This document shows positions 51,180 through 60,297 of a stretch of DNA of 64,000 nucleotides, piece by piece. A model generated the notes under the pieces. That model ran no database searches and was not told the DNA's origin. It saw only the letters and a list, made by a program, of their open reading frames with translations. The position numbers and the translations under genes were made by a program. Every line of letters begins with the position of its first letter. Position 1 is the first letter of the stretch. The DNA comes from Acidimicrobiia bacterium (GTDB taxonomy: Bacteria > Actinomycetota > Acidimicrobiia > Acidimicrobiales > SKKL01). Where the stretch lies: assembly GCA_041676705.1 (NCBI GenBank), contig JBAYRL010000005.1:62001-126000 (forward strand), in the 5' to 3' direction.

Positions 51180-52784
51180 ATGACCATGACTGATACAGCG
51201 CCGGCGACCGGCACCAATAGCGAAGTGGTTGAAGCTCCCAACTATAACTACGGGAAGCTCGCCGAACTTGTCGCTACCGGAGAACACGCCCGAATTGGCC
51301 GGTTCTTCCTTGGCGGAGGGATGCTCGGCCTAATCGGCACCTTAACCGTTGGCCTATTGCTCGACCTTGAGCGTACGTCACCCACGAAGGTCGAAATCCT
51401 CGACTCAGACGTACTGGGTCAGCTGATCAGCTCTCATCGCCTCGGCTTGTTGCTAATCGGAATAATTCCGGCCCTGATAGGTCTGGCCATAAGCGTGGTA
51501 CCCCTTCAAGTTGGGGCACGAACCATTGCTTTCCCCCGTGCAGCAGCGCTCGGATTTTGGACTTGGCTTATGGGTACTGTGCTTTGGCTGGCCGGATACC
51601 TAATGGGCGGTGGTCCTGGCGGTGGCGATCTGCAGGGCACCGATCTTTGGATCCTGGGCAACATAATGGTGGTAGGCGGTCTATTGGTTGCCACCGCCAG
51701 CGTGGTAACCACAGTGCTCGGTATGCGAACCACCGGCATGAATCTTGCGCGTACCCCATTGTTCTCATTCTCGATGCTCGTTGCTGGCTCGGTGTGGTTC
51801 ATCACCTTGCCAGTTTTGGTAGCCAACCTGGTCTTGGTCTACATCGACCACCGATACGGTCAAGTACTCTTCGGCGCTAGCGAAGCAATTTACGCTCAGC
51901 TCGCCTGGTTGGCTGGCCAACCCCAAATCTACGCGGTGGCCATTCCCGTCTTGGGCATTCTGGGCGAAACGGTTCCGGTCTTCGCTAAGGCCCGCTCGGC
52001 TTCAAACACTCTGTTCCAGGTCGCGATCAGTGCCTTTGGACTCTTTGCCATCGGTGTATGGGCACAATTCTCCATGTCGAACGTGGCTAACCCCGATGCC
52101 ACTTCACTGCTCAAGAACCCTATCTACATCGCATTTGGCACTCTGGTCGTGATCCCGGTGCTCCTAGCTCTGGCCTTGTCGGCTGCCACAATTCGCGCTG
52201 GCAAGTTAAACGCCAAGGCCCCCTTCATAAGTGCCCTCTTAGCCGGGCTAGTACTATTAGCCGCCACCGTGGCTGGCCTGCTCAATGTCATTGAGCCCCT
52301 AGATTTGGCTGGCACCACCGCTGCGCTTGGCCACTTCAACCTGGTAGCCGGGGCCGCCATCTTAGGTCTCGTTGCCGGTTTGTGGTTCTGGGCGCCGAAG
52401 ATTTACGGCAACATGTTGGCAGAAGGTCCCGGTCGACTGCTGGGCTTGGTGCTCGCCCTTGGCGCTTTGCTGGCTGGCGTTGGATTCGTGGCCGGTGGCT
52501 TCTTAGAACAGCCTGATTCCCCCAACCCCGGTGCCCTCAAAGACGGTGTCGACATGCTCAACTTGGTGGGCGTGGTCGGTTCGGCCTTGTTGTTGCTAGG
52601 TGTGGTGGGTGCCGCTGGTGCGGTGCTTGGCTCTCGTCGTAGCAAAACCAGCCCGGGCGAAAACCCCTGGGATGGGCACACCCTTGAATGGTCAACCGCG
52701 TCGCCGCCGGTTCGGGGAAACTTTACCGAAACACCCGAAGTCTCTAACGAGTCTCCTTTGTTTAGCGATCGAGAGGAAGCATGA
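51180..52784 (+). CDS. Degenerate heme-copper oxidase subunit I paralogue lacking CuB ligands
   Basis: 534 residues, about 12 or more membrane helices. Alignment by eye with the CtaD of this same operon is clear: PLQVGARTIAFPRAAALGFW matches PLQIGARDVAFPRMNAFSFW, and the C-terminal PWDGHTLEW matches PWDARGLEW. Key ligands differ. His86 (SSHRLG) aligns with the helix II heme a ligand His93. CtaD His271 of GHPEVY is Gln247 in GQPQIY (Tyr251 kept). CtaD His320-His321 are Gln296-Phe297 (GVWAQF). CtaD HFH (406-408) is HFN (385-387). With no CuB histidines it cannot reduce oxygen by the normal mechanism. It is co-translated (ATGA) with a subunit III-like gene. Confidence 0.85.
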   Translation: MTMTDTAPATGTNSEVVEAPNYNYGKLAELVATGEHARIGRFFLGGGMLGLIGTLTVGLLLDLERTSPTKVEILDSDVLGQLISSHRLGLLLIGIIPALIGLAISVVPLQVGARTIAFPRAAALGFWTWLMGTVLWLAGYLMGGGPGGGDLQGTDLWILGNIMVVGGLLVATASVVTTVLGMRTTGMNLARTPLFSFSMLVAGSVWFITLPVLVANLVLVYIDHRYGQVLFGASEAIYAQLAWLAGQPQIYAVAIPVLGILGETVPVFAKARSASNTLFQVAISAFGLFAIGVWAQFSMSNVANPDATSLLKNPIYIAFGTLVVIPVLLALALSAATIRAGKLNAKAPFISALLAGLVLLAATVAGLLNVIEPLDLAGTTAALGHFNLVAGAAILGLVAGLWFWAPKIYGNMLAEGPGRLLGLVLALGALLAGVGFVAGGFLEQPDSPNPGALKDGVDMLNLVGVVGSALLLLGVVGAAGAVLGSRRSKTSPGENPWDGHTLEWSTASPPVRGNFTETPEVSNESPLFSDREEA

Positions 52785-53404
52785 GCATGAGCACCCTTGA
52801 TCTTGGCGTCGCCGATCAGATCCCAGCTGAAGTACCTGAAGCTGCACCGGCCCGCCCCCGGCTAGTGCTTATTGCCACAGCTTTTGCGGTACTCGCCTTT
52901 GGCATGTTCCTGGCCGGTCTATTTGCCGTCTATGTGAGCCAGCGAGCAGCTTTCGGCGAAGGTTGGATTCCCGATGGTGCCGGTACCATTCCACTCGCAC
53001 CGGCTTCGGTCATGTTGGCCACCATGGCCATGTCATCAATCACGGTGCAATGGGCGGTCTACGCAATTGCCAGAAACGACCGGCTCAATAGCTATTTGGC
53101 GGCCGGGCTGTCATTCTTCTTTGCTATCGCCTTCCTGAACCAAGGTGTTTTCCTCTTCAAATCGATGGGCTGGGAGATTCTCGGCGATAACGCCCTCCAA
53201 GCCACGCTAATTAACGCCATTGCCGGTACCCAGTTCCTCATGCTGGTAATCGCCATGGTGTATCTGGCAGTCGCCACCTTCCGAAGTCTCGCTGGCCAGT
53301 ATTCGGCCCGAGATCATGAAGGCATGGTTGGCGCAGCTATGTTCTGGCACGCGGCGGTCATTGCTTATGCGGTGATCTGGGCTGCTATCTACAACATCAA
53401 GTAA
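52781..53404 (+). CDS. Second cytochrome oxidase subunit III-like protein
   Basis: 207 residues, five predicted membrane helices. The C-terminal MFWHAAVIAYAVIWAAIYNI aligns with the end of CtaE (LYWHFVDIVWILVFTIVYLI), and the middle GVFLFKSMGWEILGDNA corresponds to the CtaE segment around GQVYEFTAFYREGLG. It overlaps the degenerate subunit I gene by 4 bases, so the two are probably partners. It lacks several polar residues of genuine CtaE. Function is inferred only from homology and context. Confidence 0.7.
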   Translation: MSMSTLDLGVADQIPAEVPEAAPARPRLVLIATAFAVLAFGMFLAGLFAVYVSQRAAFGEGWIPDGAGTIPLAPASVMLATMAMSSITVQWAVYAIARNDRLNSYLAAGLSFFFAIAFLNQGVFLFKSMGWEILGDNALQATLINAIAGTQFLMLVIAMVYLAVATFRSLAGQYSARDHEGMVGAAMFWHAAVIAYAVIWAAIYNIK

Positions 53405-53415
53405 GGGCATCACTG

Positions 53416-54282
53416 ATGATTACACTTGGCGCAAAGATATATTTCGGCCTTAGCGTTATCGCCATTATCGCAGCAGCGATATTCGGTTTGGCCACCGATG
53501 CCTCACTCCTTGGGGTCCTTTCCTTTGGCTGGAGCGGGCCGATTGGCGATCAACACGCCTACATCTTGTTGATGAGCGTGGCGTTAGCGGCCTTCTTTAT
53601 GGGGGTGGTAACCACTGCCTACCGTGATGCTGACCCACAAGCGGTGCTACAGCTCGCTGGCGGAGAAACTCTGCCAGTTGTAGAACCACCCGCCACTATT
53701 GCACCTTGGCCACCAGTGGCCGCCATGGGATTAGCACTGGTGATGATCGGCCTTGTGGCCGCCCCGTTTGTCTTCGGTGTAGGAATTTTAGTTCTTGCCA
53801 TCGCCACCGTGGAGTGGACCGTTCTGGCCTGGTCAGATAGCGCCACTGGCAGCGCCGGAATCAATCGTGCCATTCGACATCGGGTGATGTCCCCGGTGGA
53901 AGTTCCTGCGGCAGCGGTACTCTTGGTCTTCACCTTTGTATTCTTTGTTTCGCGCATCCTGTTGTCGTTGTCACAGTGGGGGGCGCTAGCAGCATTTGCA
54001 CTTACTGGAGCAGTGATTTTGTTGCTCGCGATCATTCTGTCTAACCGCGATGGCGCTGGCCGTGCTGTAGTCGCCACGGTCTTGATCTTGGGTGGTCTCG
54101 CAATTGTGGTCGGCGGCTTGATTGGTGTGGCTGTAGGGGAACGTGAATTCCACCAAGCTGGTGGTGGCAGTGCTGCGGTGGTTGTATCTAACGGCCACGA
54201 GCTAGTAGAAGCGACTGACGCCGGTGGGGCCAGTGCCCAGGCCAGCGTCCAGAGCCTTAGCATTGGAGAAAACAGAGCATGA
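53416..54282 (+). CDS. Membrane protein of unknown function in the oxidase operon
   Basis: 288 residues with about eight hydrophobic segments (for example 8-28, 45-65, 99-135, 161-180, 188-207, 217-240). Between segments is a proline-rich loop (VVEPPATIAPWPP). The C-terminal 45 residues are polar, Ala/Ser/Gly-rich and probably outside the membrane. I see no heme- or copper-binding motif. It is translationally coupled to ctaC by an ATGA overlap and lies 11 bases after the subunit III-like gene. It may be an accessory or assembly subunit; no family is recognised. Confidence 0.6.
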   Translation: MITLGAKIYFGLSVIAIIAAAIFGLATDASLLGVLSFGWSGPIGDQHAYILLMSVALAAFFMGVVTTAYRDADPQAVLQLAGGETLPVVEPPATIAPWPPVAAMGLALVMIGLVAAPFVFGVGILVLAIATVEWTVLAWSDSATGSAGINRAIRHRVMSPVEVPAAAVLLVFTFVFFVSRILLSLSQWGALAAFALTGAVILLLAIILSNRDGAGRAVVATVLILGGLAIVVGGLIGVAVGEREFHQAGGGSAAVVVSNGHELVEATDAGGASAQASVQSLSIGENRA

Positions 54283-55424
54283 CCTTCGCTAAGAAGAATT
54301 CATCTCGCAAACCGAATTCCTGGCTTGGTTTAGGCCTCTTAGGTCTAGTAGCCGTTTTCCTAAGCGGTTGTGCTACTGGAACTCCGCTTGACACCTTGCA
54401 ACCCGAAGGCCGCGAGTCAAAGGTTATTCACTCGCTGGTCGGCCCGGTCTTTATCGTGGCTGGCGTAGTCATGGTGTTCGTCCTGGGCGCGGCTATCTAC
54501 ATGGCTTGGCGTTTCCGTGAACGCTCGAGCGACGACCCCGATGTATTGCCAGAACAAATTCACGGTAATAACAAGCTTGAAATTGGCTGGACTGTGGTAC
54601 CAACCGTGGTGCTAGCCGTGATCGCTGTGTTTACCCTGGTTCAGATTTTCGATCTCGAAAAGCGCGATGACGACGCCCTTCATGTGCTGGTGGAAGGTAA
54701 CCAATGGTGGTGGCAATTTAGCTACGACCTTGATGGCGACGGTGAATACGACATCGTGACGGCCAACGAAATGGTTATAGAAGCTGGACGTCAGGCCGAC
54801 CTTTCCATCACTTCGAACGACGTTATCCACTCTTTTTGGATTCCGCGGTTGAACGGTAAACGCGACGCAGTTCCGGGCCGTATGCACACCCTTTCCCTTG
54901 AGAGCGAGAAGCCTGGCTATTTCTTCGGACAATGCACCGAATTCTGCGGCTTGAGCCACGCTGAAATGCGTATGCGAGTGATCGTGCTTCCCCCCGATGA
55001 GTTTGAGCAGTGGATACAAGATCAGCTGGCCGATGCCCGCCCAGCCGAAACCGAAGCTCAACAACGTGGACAGGAAGTTTTCGAAGCAAACTGTGCCTCC
55101 TGCCACCGAATCCGTGGTTTGGAAACTCAACCCAGTGACGAAAAAATCCCTCTGGTGTCGAACACTGCTCCTGATTTAACACACTTCGCATCACGTCGGG
55201 TTTACGCTGGCGGGATCTTTGAATTGTACGACGACGACGGTAATGTTGATCGCGGTCAGCTGTCTGCTTGGATTCGAGATCCAAAGTCGCAAAAGGCAAT
55301 GGCTCCCGATGAACAACGAGGAATGCCGACGCTTGGTTTGGATGAGGACCAGATCAGTGATGTTGTTGAGTATCTGATTTCGACCGCTGATGGACCGGTT
55401 TGGACCGGCCCCCGTAACGACTGA
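54279..55424 (+). CDS. ctaC: Cytochrome c oxidase subunit II with fused cytochrome c
   Basis: 381 residues. A lipoprotein-like signal ends at Cys31 (VFLSGC). Two membrane helices follow (about 53-77 and 103-123), then the aromatic motif NQWWWQF (141-147). The CuA site has His184, Cys219 and Cys223 in GQCTEFCGLSHAEM, His227 and Met230. A C-terminal cytochrome c domain carries the heme motif CASCH (272-276). It takes electrons via its own heme c and CuA and passes them to CtaD, as in caa3-type oxidases. All ligands are present, in contrast to the upstream subunit I paralogue. Confidence 0.94.
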   Translation: MTFAKKNSSRKPNSWLGLGLLGLVAVFLSGCATGTPLDTLQPEGRESKVIHSLVGPVFIVAGVVMVFVLGAAIYMAWRFRERSSDDPDVLPEQIHGNNKLEIGWTVVPTVVLAVIAVFTLVQIFDLEKRDDDALHVLVEGNQWWWQFSYDLDGDGEYDIVTANEMVIEAGRQADLSITSNDVIHSFWIPRLNGKRDAVPGRMHTLSLESEKPGYFFGQCTEFCGLSHAEMRMRVIVLPPDEFEQWIQDQLADARPAETEAQQRGQEVFEANCASCHRIRGLETQPSDEKIPLVSNTAPDLTHFASRRVYAGGIFELYDDDGNVDRGQLSAWIRDPKSQKAMAPDEQRGMPTLGLDEDQISDVVEYLISTADGPVWTGPRND

Positions 55425-55464
55425 GCTTTCGGGCATCGGTCACTAGTTTCGGAGAACTAGCACT

Positions 55465-57513
55465 ATGGCTAACATCGAGGCAACCCCCGCCGCATTAACA
55501 ACAGGGGGCCATAAAGGTGGCACTGCCGCCCTGGGCGTATTCAAACGTCCAACGGCTAGCACGGGCTGGCGCTCATGGCTAACCACCGTTGACCACAAGC
55601 GTGTGGGCATCATGTACGGCGCGGCCGCGCTGTTCTTCTTGATGATCGGTGGTGTTGAAGCACTGCTGATCCGCTTGCAGTTGGCTGTACCAAACGGCAC
55701 GCTGCTTGATGCTGACACCTACAACCAAGTGTTCACCATGCATGGCACCACCATGATCTTCTTGGCGGTGATGCCCATTGGTTCAGCTTTTGCTAACTAC
55801 CTGATACCGCTACAAATCGGTGCCCGTGACGTAGCTTTCCCCCGCATGAACGCCTTCAGCTTCTGGGTGTTCCTCATGGGTGGAATTATGCTGAACTCGG
55901 CCTGGTTCCTAGGCGGCGCACCCGATGGCGGTTGGTTTAACTACGCTCCAAACTCTGGTGTCGTGTTCTCCCCAACTCACGGTATCGACTTTTGGAATAT
56001 GGGTATCTTCCTCACTGGTTTCTCATCGTTGACCGGTGCGGTGAACCTAATTACCACCTTCTTTAACCTGCGTGCGCCAGGCATGACGTTAATGAAGGTC
56101 CCGGTATTTAGTTGGATGGCGATTGTTACCCAGTTCCTGCTGCTCTTCGCTGTTCCTTCGCTAACCGTTGCGCAGATCCTGTTGGCTATGGATCGCCTCT
56201 TTGACGCTAACTTCTTCAAGGTCGAAGCCGGTGCCGATCCGCTGTTGTGGCAGCACCTCTTCTGGATCTTCGGTCACCCTGAGGTGTACCTGATGATCAT
56301 GCCAGCCTTCGGGATTGTCTCCGAGATCATTCCAACGTTCTCTCGCAAACCAATCTTCGGCTATCCCTTTATGGTGTTCTCTGGAATTGCCATTGGTTTC
56401 ATGGGCTTCGGCGTTTGGGCGCACCACATGTTCGCCTCAGGTATGGGCCCACTTTCGGTGGCCGCCTTCGCCTTAGCCACCATGTTCATCGCGGTCCCAA
56501 CCGGTGTAAAGATTTTGAACTGGCTGGCCACCATGTGGGGCGGGCGACTGCGCTTTACCTCGCCCATGCTGTTCTCGATTGGGCTTATCACCATGTTCAC
56601 CATCGGTGGACTTTCAGGTGTAACCCACGCCATCGCGCCAGCTGATACCCAGCAAACTGACACCTACTACATTGTGGCGCACTTCCACTATGTGCTCTTT
56701 GGTGGTGCCTTCTTTGCCTTCATCGGTGGTTTCTATTACTGGTGGCCGAAAGCGTTTGGTTACACCTTGAGTGAGCGTTTGGGCCACTGGAACTTCTGGA
56801 TCATGATGGTGGGCTTCAACCTCACCTTTGGTCCCATGCATATTCTCGGGCTACAAGGCATGAGCCGTAGGGTTTATACCTACGACGCTAACTATGGCTT
56901 CGAATTCTGGAACTTCTGGGCCACGGTTGGTGCCTTCATCCTGGCCACCTCGGTAATCATGTTCGTGGTGAACGTGTTAATGAGCTATGCCAAGTTCAAG
57001 AAGAACGCGGTCAACGTTGGTCCTGACCCATGGGATGCCCGAGGTTTGGAGTGGATGCTGCAATCTCCAACACCAGTTCACAACTTTGACGTAACGCCTA
57101 CTGTCACTCAGATTGACGAGTTCTGGCACCGTAAATACGCCGAAGATGAAGACGGTGTGGTCCGTCGTATTGCTACCGGTGAGGAAATCGCACAGCCCGG
57201 TGACGGAACCGGGGTGCATTTGCCCTCACCGTCATACTGGCCATTGGTGACAGCGGTCGGAATGCCCTTCATTGCTTGGGGTCTAATCTTTAACCTGTGG
57301 ATCACCCTTGGTGGAGTAGTGGTGTTTGTGGTCGGCGTTTGGGGTTGGGCTATGGAGCCACCAGATGACATCGACAACGTGCCTGGACACGGCGAAGACG
57401 ATGCAGCAAGCCCATCGGGCGAAGCGTCGGCCATCGACGAGTCCGCCGAGAGCACCGATGCCGAATCGAGTGACGAATCCACGCTTACGCCTGAGGAGGC
57501 TCCCGTTGGCTGA
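55465..57513 (+). CDS. ctaD: Cytochrome c oxidase subunit I (catalytic)
   Basis: 682 residues, 12 core membrane helices plus extra C-terminal ones. All ligands are present: His93 in TMHGTTMIF and His408 for heme a; His271 of GHPEVY with the cross-linked Tyr275, and His320-His321 for CuB; His406 for heme a3. The C-terminus ends in a 60-residue acidic Ser/Glu/Asp-rich tail. It reduces oxygen to water and pumps protons in the cell membrane. The 3' end overlaps the start of ctaE. Confidence 0.97.
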   Translation: MANIEATPAALTTGGHKGGTAALGVFKRPTASTGWRSWLTTVDHKRVGIMYGAAALFFLMIGGVEALLIRLQLAVPNGTLLDADTYNQVFTMHGTTMIFLAVMPIGSAFANYLIPLQIGARDVAFPRMNAFSFWVFLMGGIMLNSAWFLGGAPDGGWFNYAPNSGVVFSPTHGIDFWNMGIFLTGFSSLTGAVNLITTFFNLRAPGMTLMKVPVFSWMAIVTQFLLLFAVPSLTVAQILLAMDRLFDANFFKVEAGADPLLWQHLFWIFGHPEVYLMIMPAFGIVSEIIPTFSRKPIFGYPFMVFSGIAIGFMGFGVWAHHMFASGMGPLSVAAFALATMFIAVPTGVKILNWLATMWGGRLRFTSPMLFSIGLITMFTIGGLSGVTHAIAPADTQQTDTYYIVAHFHYVLFGGAFFAFIGGFYYWWPKAFGYTLSERLGHWNFWIMMVGFNLTFGPMHILGLQGMSRRVYTYDANYGFEFWNFWATVGAFILATSVIMFVVNVLMSYAKFKKNAVNVGPDPWDARGLEWMLQSPTPVHNFDVTPTVTQIDEFWHRKYAEDEDGVVRRIATGEEIAQPGDGTGVHLPSPSYWPLVTAVGMPFIAWGLIFNLWITLGGVVVFVVGVWGWAMEPPDDIDNVPGHGEDDAASPSGEASAIDESAESTDAESSDESTLTPEEAPVG

Positions 57514-58117
57514 TGCAATGGCAGTAGCAGGGCATGCTCCTGCTGACCCAATGGATACCACCACAAATATTCCCAGCGTTAAGTTGGGCATGTGGGTGTT
57601 CCTTGGCTCTGAGTGCATGCTCTTTGGTGGGCTGATCTCCACCTATCTGCTCTATAAGGGGCGTGTCCCAGCGGGTGGTATCCAGCCGCGAGATGTGTTT
57701 GACATCTGGTTCACATCGGCTTCTTCGTTTGTGTTGCTGATGAGTTCTCTCACCATGGTTCTGGCACTGTCGGCCATTCAACGTGGCGACATTGCTCGGC
57801 TGAAGCTGTGGCTGCTGACTACCGGGCTTTTGGGTTCAACTTTCATCGCCGGTCAGGTTTATGAGTTCACTGCCTTCTACCGTGAAGGATTGGGCTTTAC
57901 TACCAACATCTTTGCCTCGGCGTTCTACACGCTCACTGGTTTCCATGGCGTTCACGTAACCATTGGAATAGTGATGTTGTTCTCACTGCTAATACTGGCA
58001 ATGCGCGGCAAATTAGATGAGCGTAGATCAGTGGCGGTAGAAACCGTTGGCTTGTACTGGCACTTCGTAGACATCGTGTGGATTCTGGTCTTCACGATTG
58101 TGTACCTGATCCCATAG
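57506..58117 (+). CDS. ctaE: Cytochrome c oxidase subunit III
   Basis: About 203 residues from TTG 57506, which has GAGGAGG 6 bases upstream; ATG 57518 is an alternative. Five membrane helices; KLGMWVFLGSECMLFGGLIS and FHGVHVTIGIVMLF are typical, with LYWHFVDIVWILVF at the end. It stabilises subunit I and its proton uptake. It overlaps the ctaD stop by 8 bases and is followed 9 bases later by ctaF. Confidence 0.94.
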   Translation: MADAMAVAGHAPADPMDTTTNIPSVKLGMWVFLGSECMLFGGLISTYLLYKGRVPAGGIQPRDVFDIWFTSASSFVLLMSSLTMVLALSAIQRGDIARLKLWLLTTGLLGSTFIAGQVYEFTAFYREGLGFTTNIFASAFYTLTGFHGVHVTIGIVMLFSLLILAMRGKLDERRSVAVETVGLYWHFVDIVWILVFTIVYLIP

Positions 58118-58126
58118 GAACTAAAG

Positions 58127-58471
58127 ATGAGCTCCATGTCTCCAGAATCTGGCGCGGCAAATACCAAGCTTAAGTCGGAAGCGCATCCGAGCGAAAAGAC
58201 CTACGTCAAGATCGCCCTCATCTTGGCGGTGCTAACTGCAGCCGAGGTTGCCACCTACCCCTCAGAAGATGCTTTGGGCTCGGCGGTTATCCCCATCTTG
58301 TTGGTATTGATGGTCATTAAGTTCTGGTATGTCGCGGCCTTTTTCATGCACCTCAAGTTTGATACCAAGCTGTTTAGTTCGGTATTTGTTGCCGGGCTAG
58401 TGGCATCGTGTGCCGTTTACATTGGTGCTTTGGCTAGTTTCGAGTTCTGGTCGTCGGGTTACCTAAGCTAA
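58127..58471 (+). CDS. ctaF: Cytochrome c oxidase subunit IV-type protein
   Basis: 114 residues with three membrane helices. The segment PILLVLMVIKFWYVAAFFMHLKFD is the hallmark of the bacterial subunit IV family. It is the last gene of the operon. A dyad GGCGG...CCGCC follows the stop within 35 bases, without a T-run. Confidence 0.88.
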   Translation: MSSMSPESGAANTKLKSEAHPSEKTYVKIALILAVLTAAEVATYPSEDALGSAVIPILLVLMVIKFWYVAAFFMHLKFDTKLFSSVFVAGLVASCAVYIGALASFEFWSSGYLS

Positions 58472-58545
58472 ACGGTCGGCGGCACGGTAACCGCCTACTA
58501 GGTTGCCACCACCGCGGTTAATACAACTCCATAATCTAAGAATTG

Positions 58546-58615
58546 ATTTGGGCCCTTGCGCTCACTGCCAGCGAAAGAATTTACTCGCTAAAGCCGGTGA
58601 GACGAGGGCCCAAAT
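58546..58615. repeat. 11-bp perfect inverted repeat at the 3' end of the ABC permease gene
   Basis: ATTTGGGCCCT (58546-58556) and AGGGCCCAAAT (58605-58615) are exact complements separated by 48 bases. The right arm lies in the permease coding sequence and the left arm just after its stop codon. It could fold the 3' end of the transcript or reflect an old insertion. Confidence 0.5.
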
Positions 58616-59287
58616 GCTTAAAGTCACCCAGGCATGGGTCGGGCCCCATCCCCCGGCCAGGCTGGCCCTCACGAGCTGTGCGAAAGCTGTGCTAGGAAGC
58701 AAGCCCGAAAGGGTGGCCAGAATACCAGGTATACCATCAAGGGGAATGATGATGTCGCTGAAGAGGAGTAACACTAAGTAGACGGCGTTAGCAGCCGCCA
58801 AAACCACCAAACCGGGCAAGGTGCCTGCTAAGAGCAGGGCCACACCGGCAAAGGCAATGGTGGCCAAGACAACAGCGCCAACCAGCGGAAGCGGATGGAT
58901 AGAAGGCGACCAGCCGAGCGCCAAGGCCAAAGGAAGTAGCACCAATAGCTGAATCAGTTCGATGGCGATGACGGTGGCGGTCTTGGCGATCAATAACCGA
59001 GGCCGACCAAGGGGCGTGGTACCTAAACGCTTCAAGACCCCGTATTGGCGTTCGAACCCAGTAGCAATGGCTAGGCCGGTGAAGGCACTTGATAGTACTG
59101 CCAGCGCCAAGATGCCCGGTGCCAAATAATCCACCGAATTGTCCACCTGCTCGGGCACCGGCAGAACGTCGACCAACGAAAAAAACGTCAGCAATAACAC
59201 TGGAATGCCCAGCGTTAGAAGTAGCTGCTCGCCGTTACGAAGGTTCAGCTTCAGCTCAGTAGAAATCTGGGTGCGTAAAGCGTTCAC
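58562..59287 (-). CDS. ABC-2 type transporter permease
   Basis: 241 residues, six membrane helices, DrrB/ABC-2 type: an N-terminal helix near 25-43, a loop containing VDNSVDYLAPGILALAVLSS, GFERQYGVLKRLGTTPLGRP (conserved cytoplasmic motif) and a C-terminal membrane helix. The ATPase gene precedes it on the same strand and they share a base at the junction. Substrate unknown; drug or lipid export is typical for the family. Confidence 0.88.
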   Translation of the reverse strand: MNALRTQISTELKLNLRNGEQLLLTLGIPVLLLTFFSLVDVLPVPEQVDNSVDYLAPGILALAVLSSAFTGLAIATGFERQYGVLKRLGTTPLGRPRLLIAKTATVIAIELIQLLVLLPLALALGWSPSIHPLPLVGAVVLATIAFAGVALLLAGTLPGLVVLAAANAVYLVLLLFSDIIIPLDGIPGILATLSGLLPSTAFAQLVRASLAGGWGPTHAWVTLSIWALVSPALASKFFRWQ

Positions 59288-60204
59288 TAGGTCTCTTCTT
59301 TAGTCAGGCGCAGGAAGATCTCTTCGAGACCCAAACGGCTGCCATGTAGCGTTCCAAGCGAAATCTGGTTCGCCGCCAGCCAAGCGGTCAGGGCTGCGAT
59401 GAGAACTGGATCGGGCGGTGCGGCGATCAGATAGTTACCACCACCCAAACTTTCTACCTGATGTCCGAGGTGCCGCGATAGTTCGTGGGTTTCGAAGGTT
59501 GAGTTGGTTGAGAACTGCGTGTCAGCCGGATGGTCAGCAAGCAGCACTTCAATATCGGCATCGGCCACGACCAAACCGCGATTCATAATGATCACCCGAT
59601 CGGCCAGGGTTTCAGCTTCCACCAGATCATGGGTGCCTAATACAAAGGTGACGCCTTCACTACGCAGTGTGCGGATAAGGCCATGCACCAGATGTCGTCC
59701 TTCAACGTCCAATCCAGCGCCCGGCTCGTCCAAGAACACAATGTCGGGCTGACCAATAAGAGCCAACGCCAGGCTCAACCGCTGTTTCTCACCTCCCGAA
59801 AGAGTGCGCCAGGTTGCTTTGGAGCGATGGGCCAGGCCAACCCTCTCCAAAAGAGTCTCGGGGTTCAGCGGGTTTGGGTAATAGCTAGCAAAGAGCCGCA
59901 GAACCTCCAGTGGTCGAATGCCAGGATACACGCCACCGGATTGCAGCATTACGCCCATGCGGGCCACCAAAGCTTTGTGATCACGAATGGGGTTCAGGCC
60001 GAAGACCGTAACAGAACCAGATGAAGGTTTAATATAACCTTCGAGCGCCTCGATGGTGGTCGTTTTCCCAGCACCATTAGGGCCTAGAAGAGCCGTTACT
60101 TGACCCGGGAAACCATGGAAGCTGATGCCTTTAACGGCACGGGTATCCCCGTAGTCAACCACCAACGAATCCACACTAATTGCGGGCGCCACACCTAGCT
60201 TCAC
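59287..60204 (-). CDS. ABC transporter ATPase (DrrA-like exporter)
   Basis: 305 residues. Walker A LLGPNGAGKTTTIEAL, Q-loop VMLQSGGVYPGI, signature LSGGEKQRLSLALAL, Walker B DIVFLDEPGAGLD, H-loop FVLGTHDLVEAETLADR. The C-terminal 80 residues form the extension found in exporter ATPases. It energises the permease encoded just downstream. It is divergent from serS, about 94 bases away. Confidence 0.92.
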   Translation of the reverse strand: MKLGVAPAISVDSLVVDYGDTRAVKGISFHGFPGQVTALLGPNGAGKTTTIEALEGYIKPSSGSVTVFGLNPIRDHKALVARMGVMLQSGGVYPGIRPLEVLRLFASYYPNPLNPETLLERVGLAHRSKATWRTLSGGEKQRLSLALALIGQPDIVFLDEPGAGLDVEGRHLVHGLIRTLRSEGVTFVLGTHDLVEAETLADRVIIMNRGLVVADADIEVLLADHPADTQFSTNSTFETHELSRHLGHQVESLGGGNYLIAAPPDPVLIAALTAWLAANQISLGTLHGSRLGLEEIFLRLTKEET

Positions 60205-60297
60205 CGCTACAACGCTAACCGCGAAAGGGCTGCTCTGCGATATAGGTATCGCATCATAGTGGGTGTGAGGGCGGTGTTAATTGCTAGCGTTTAGGTC

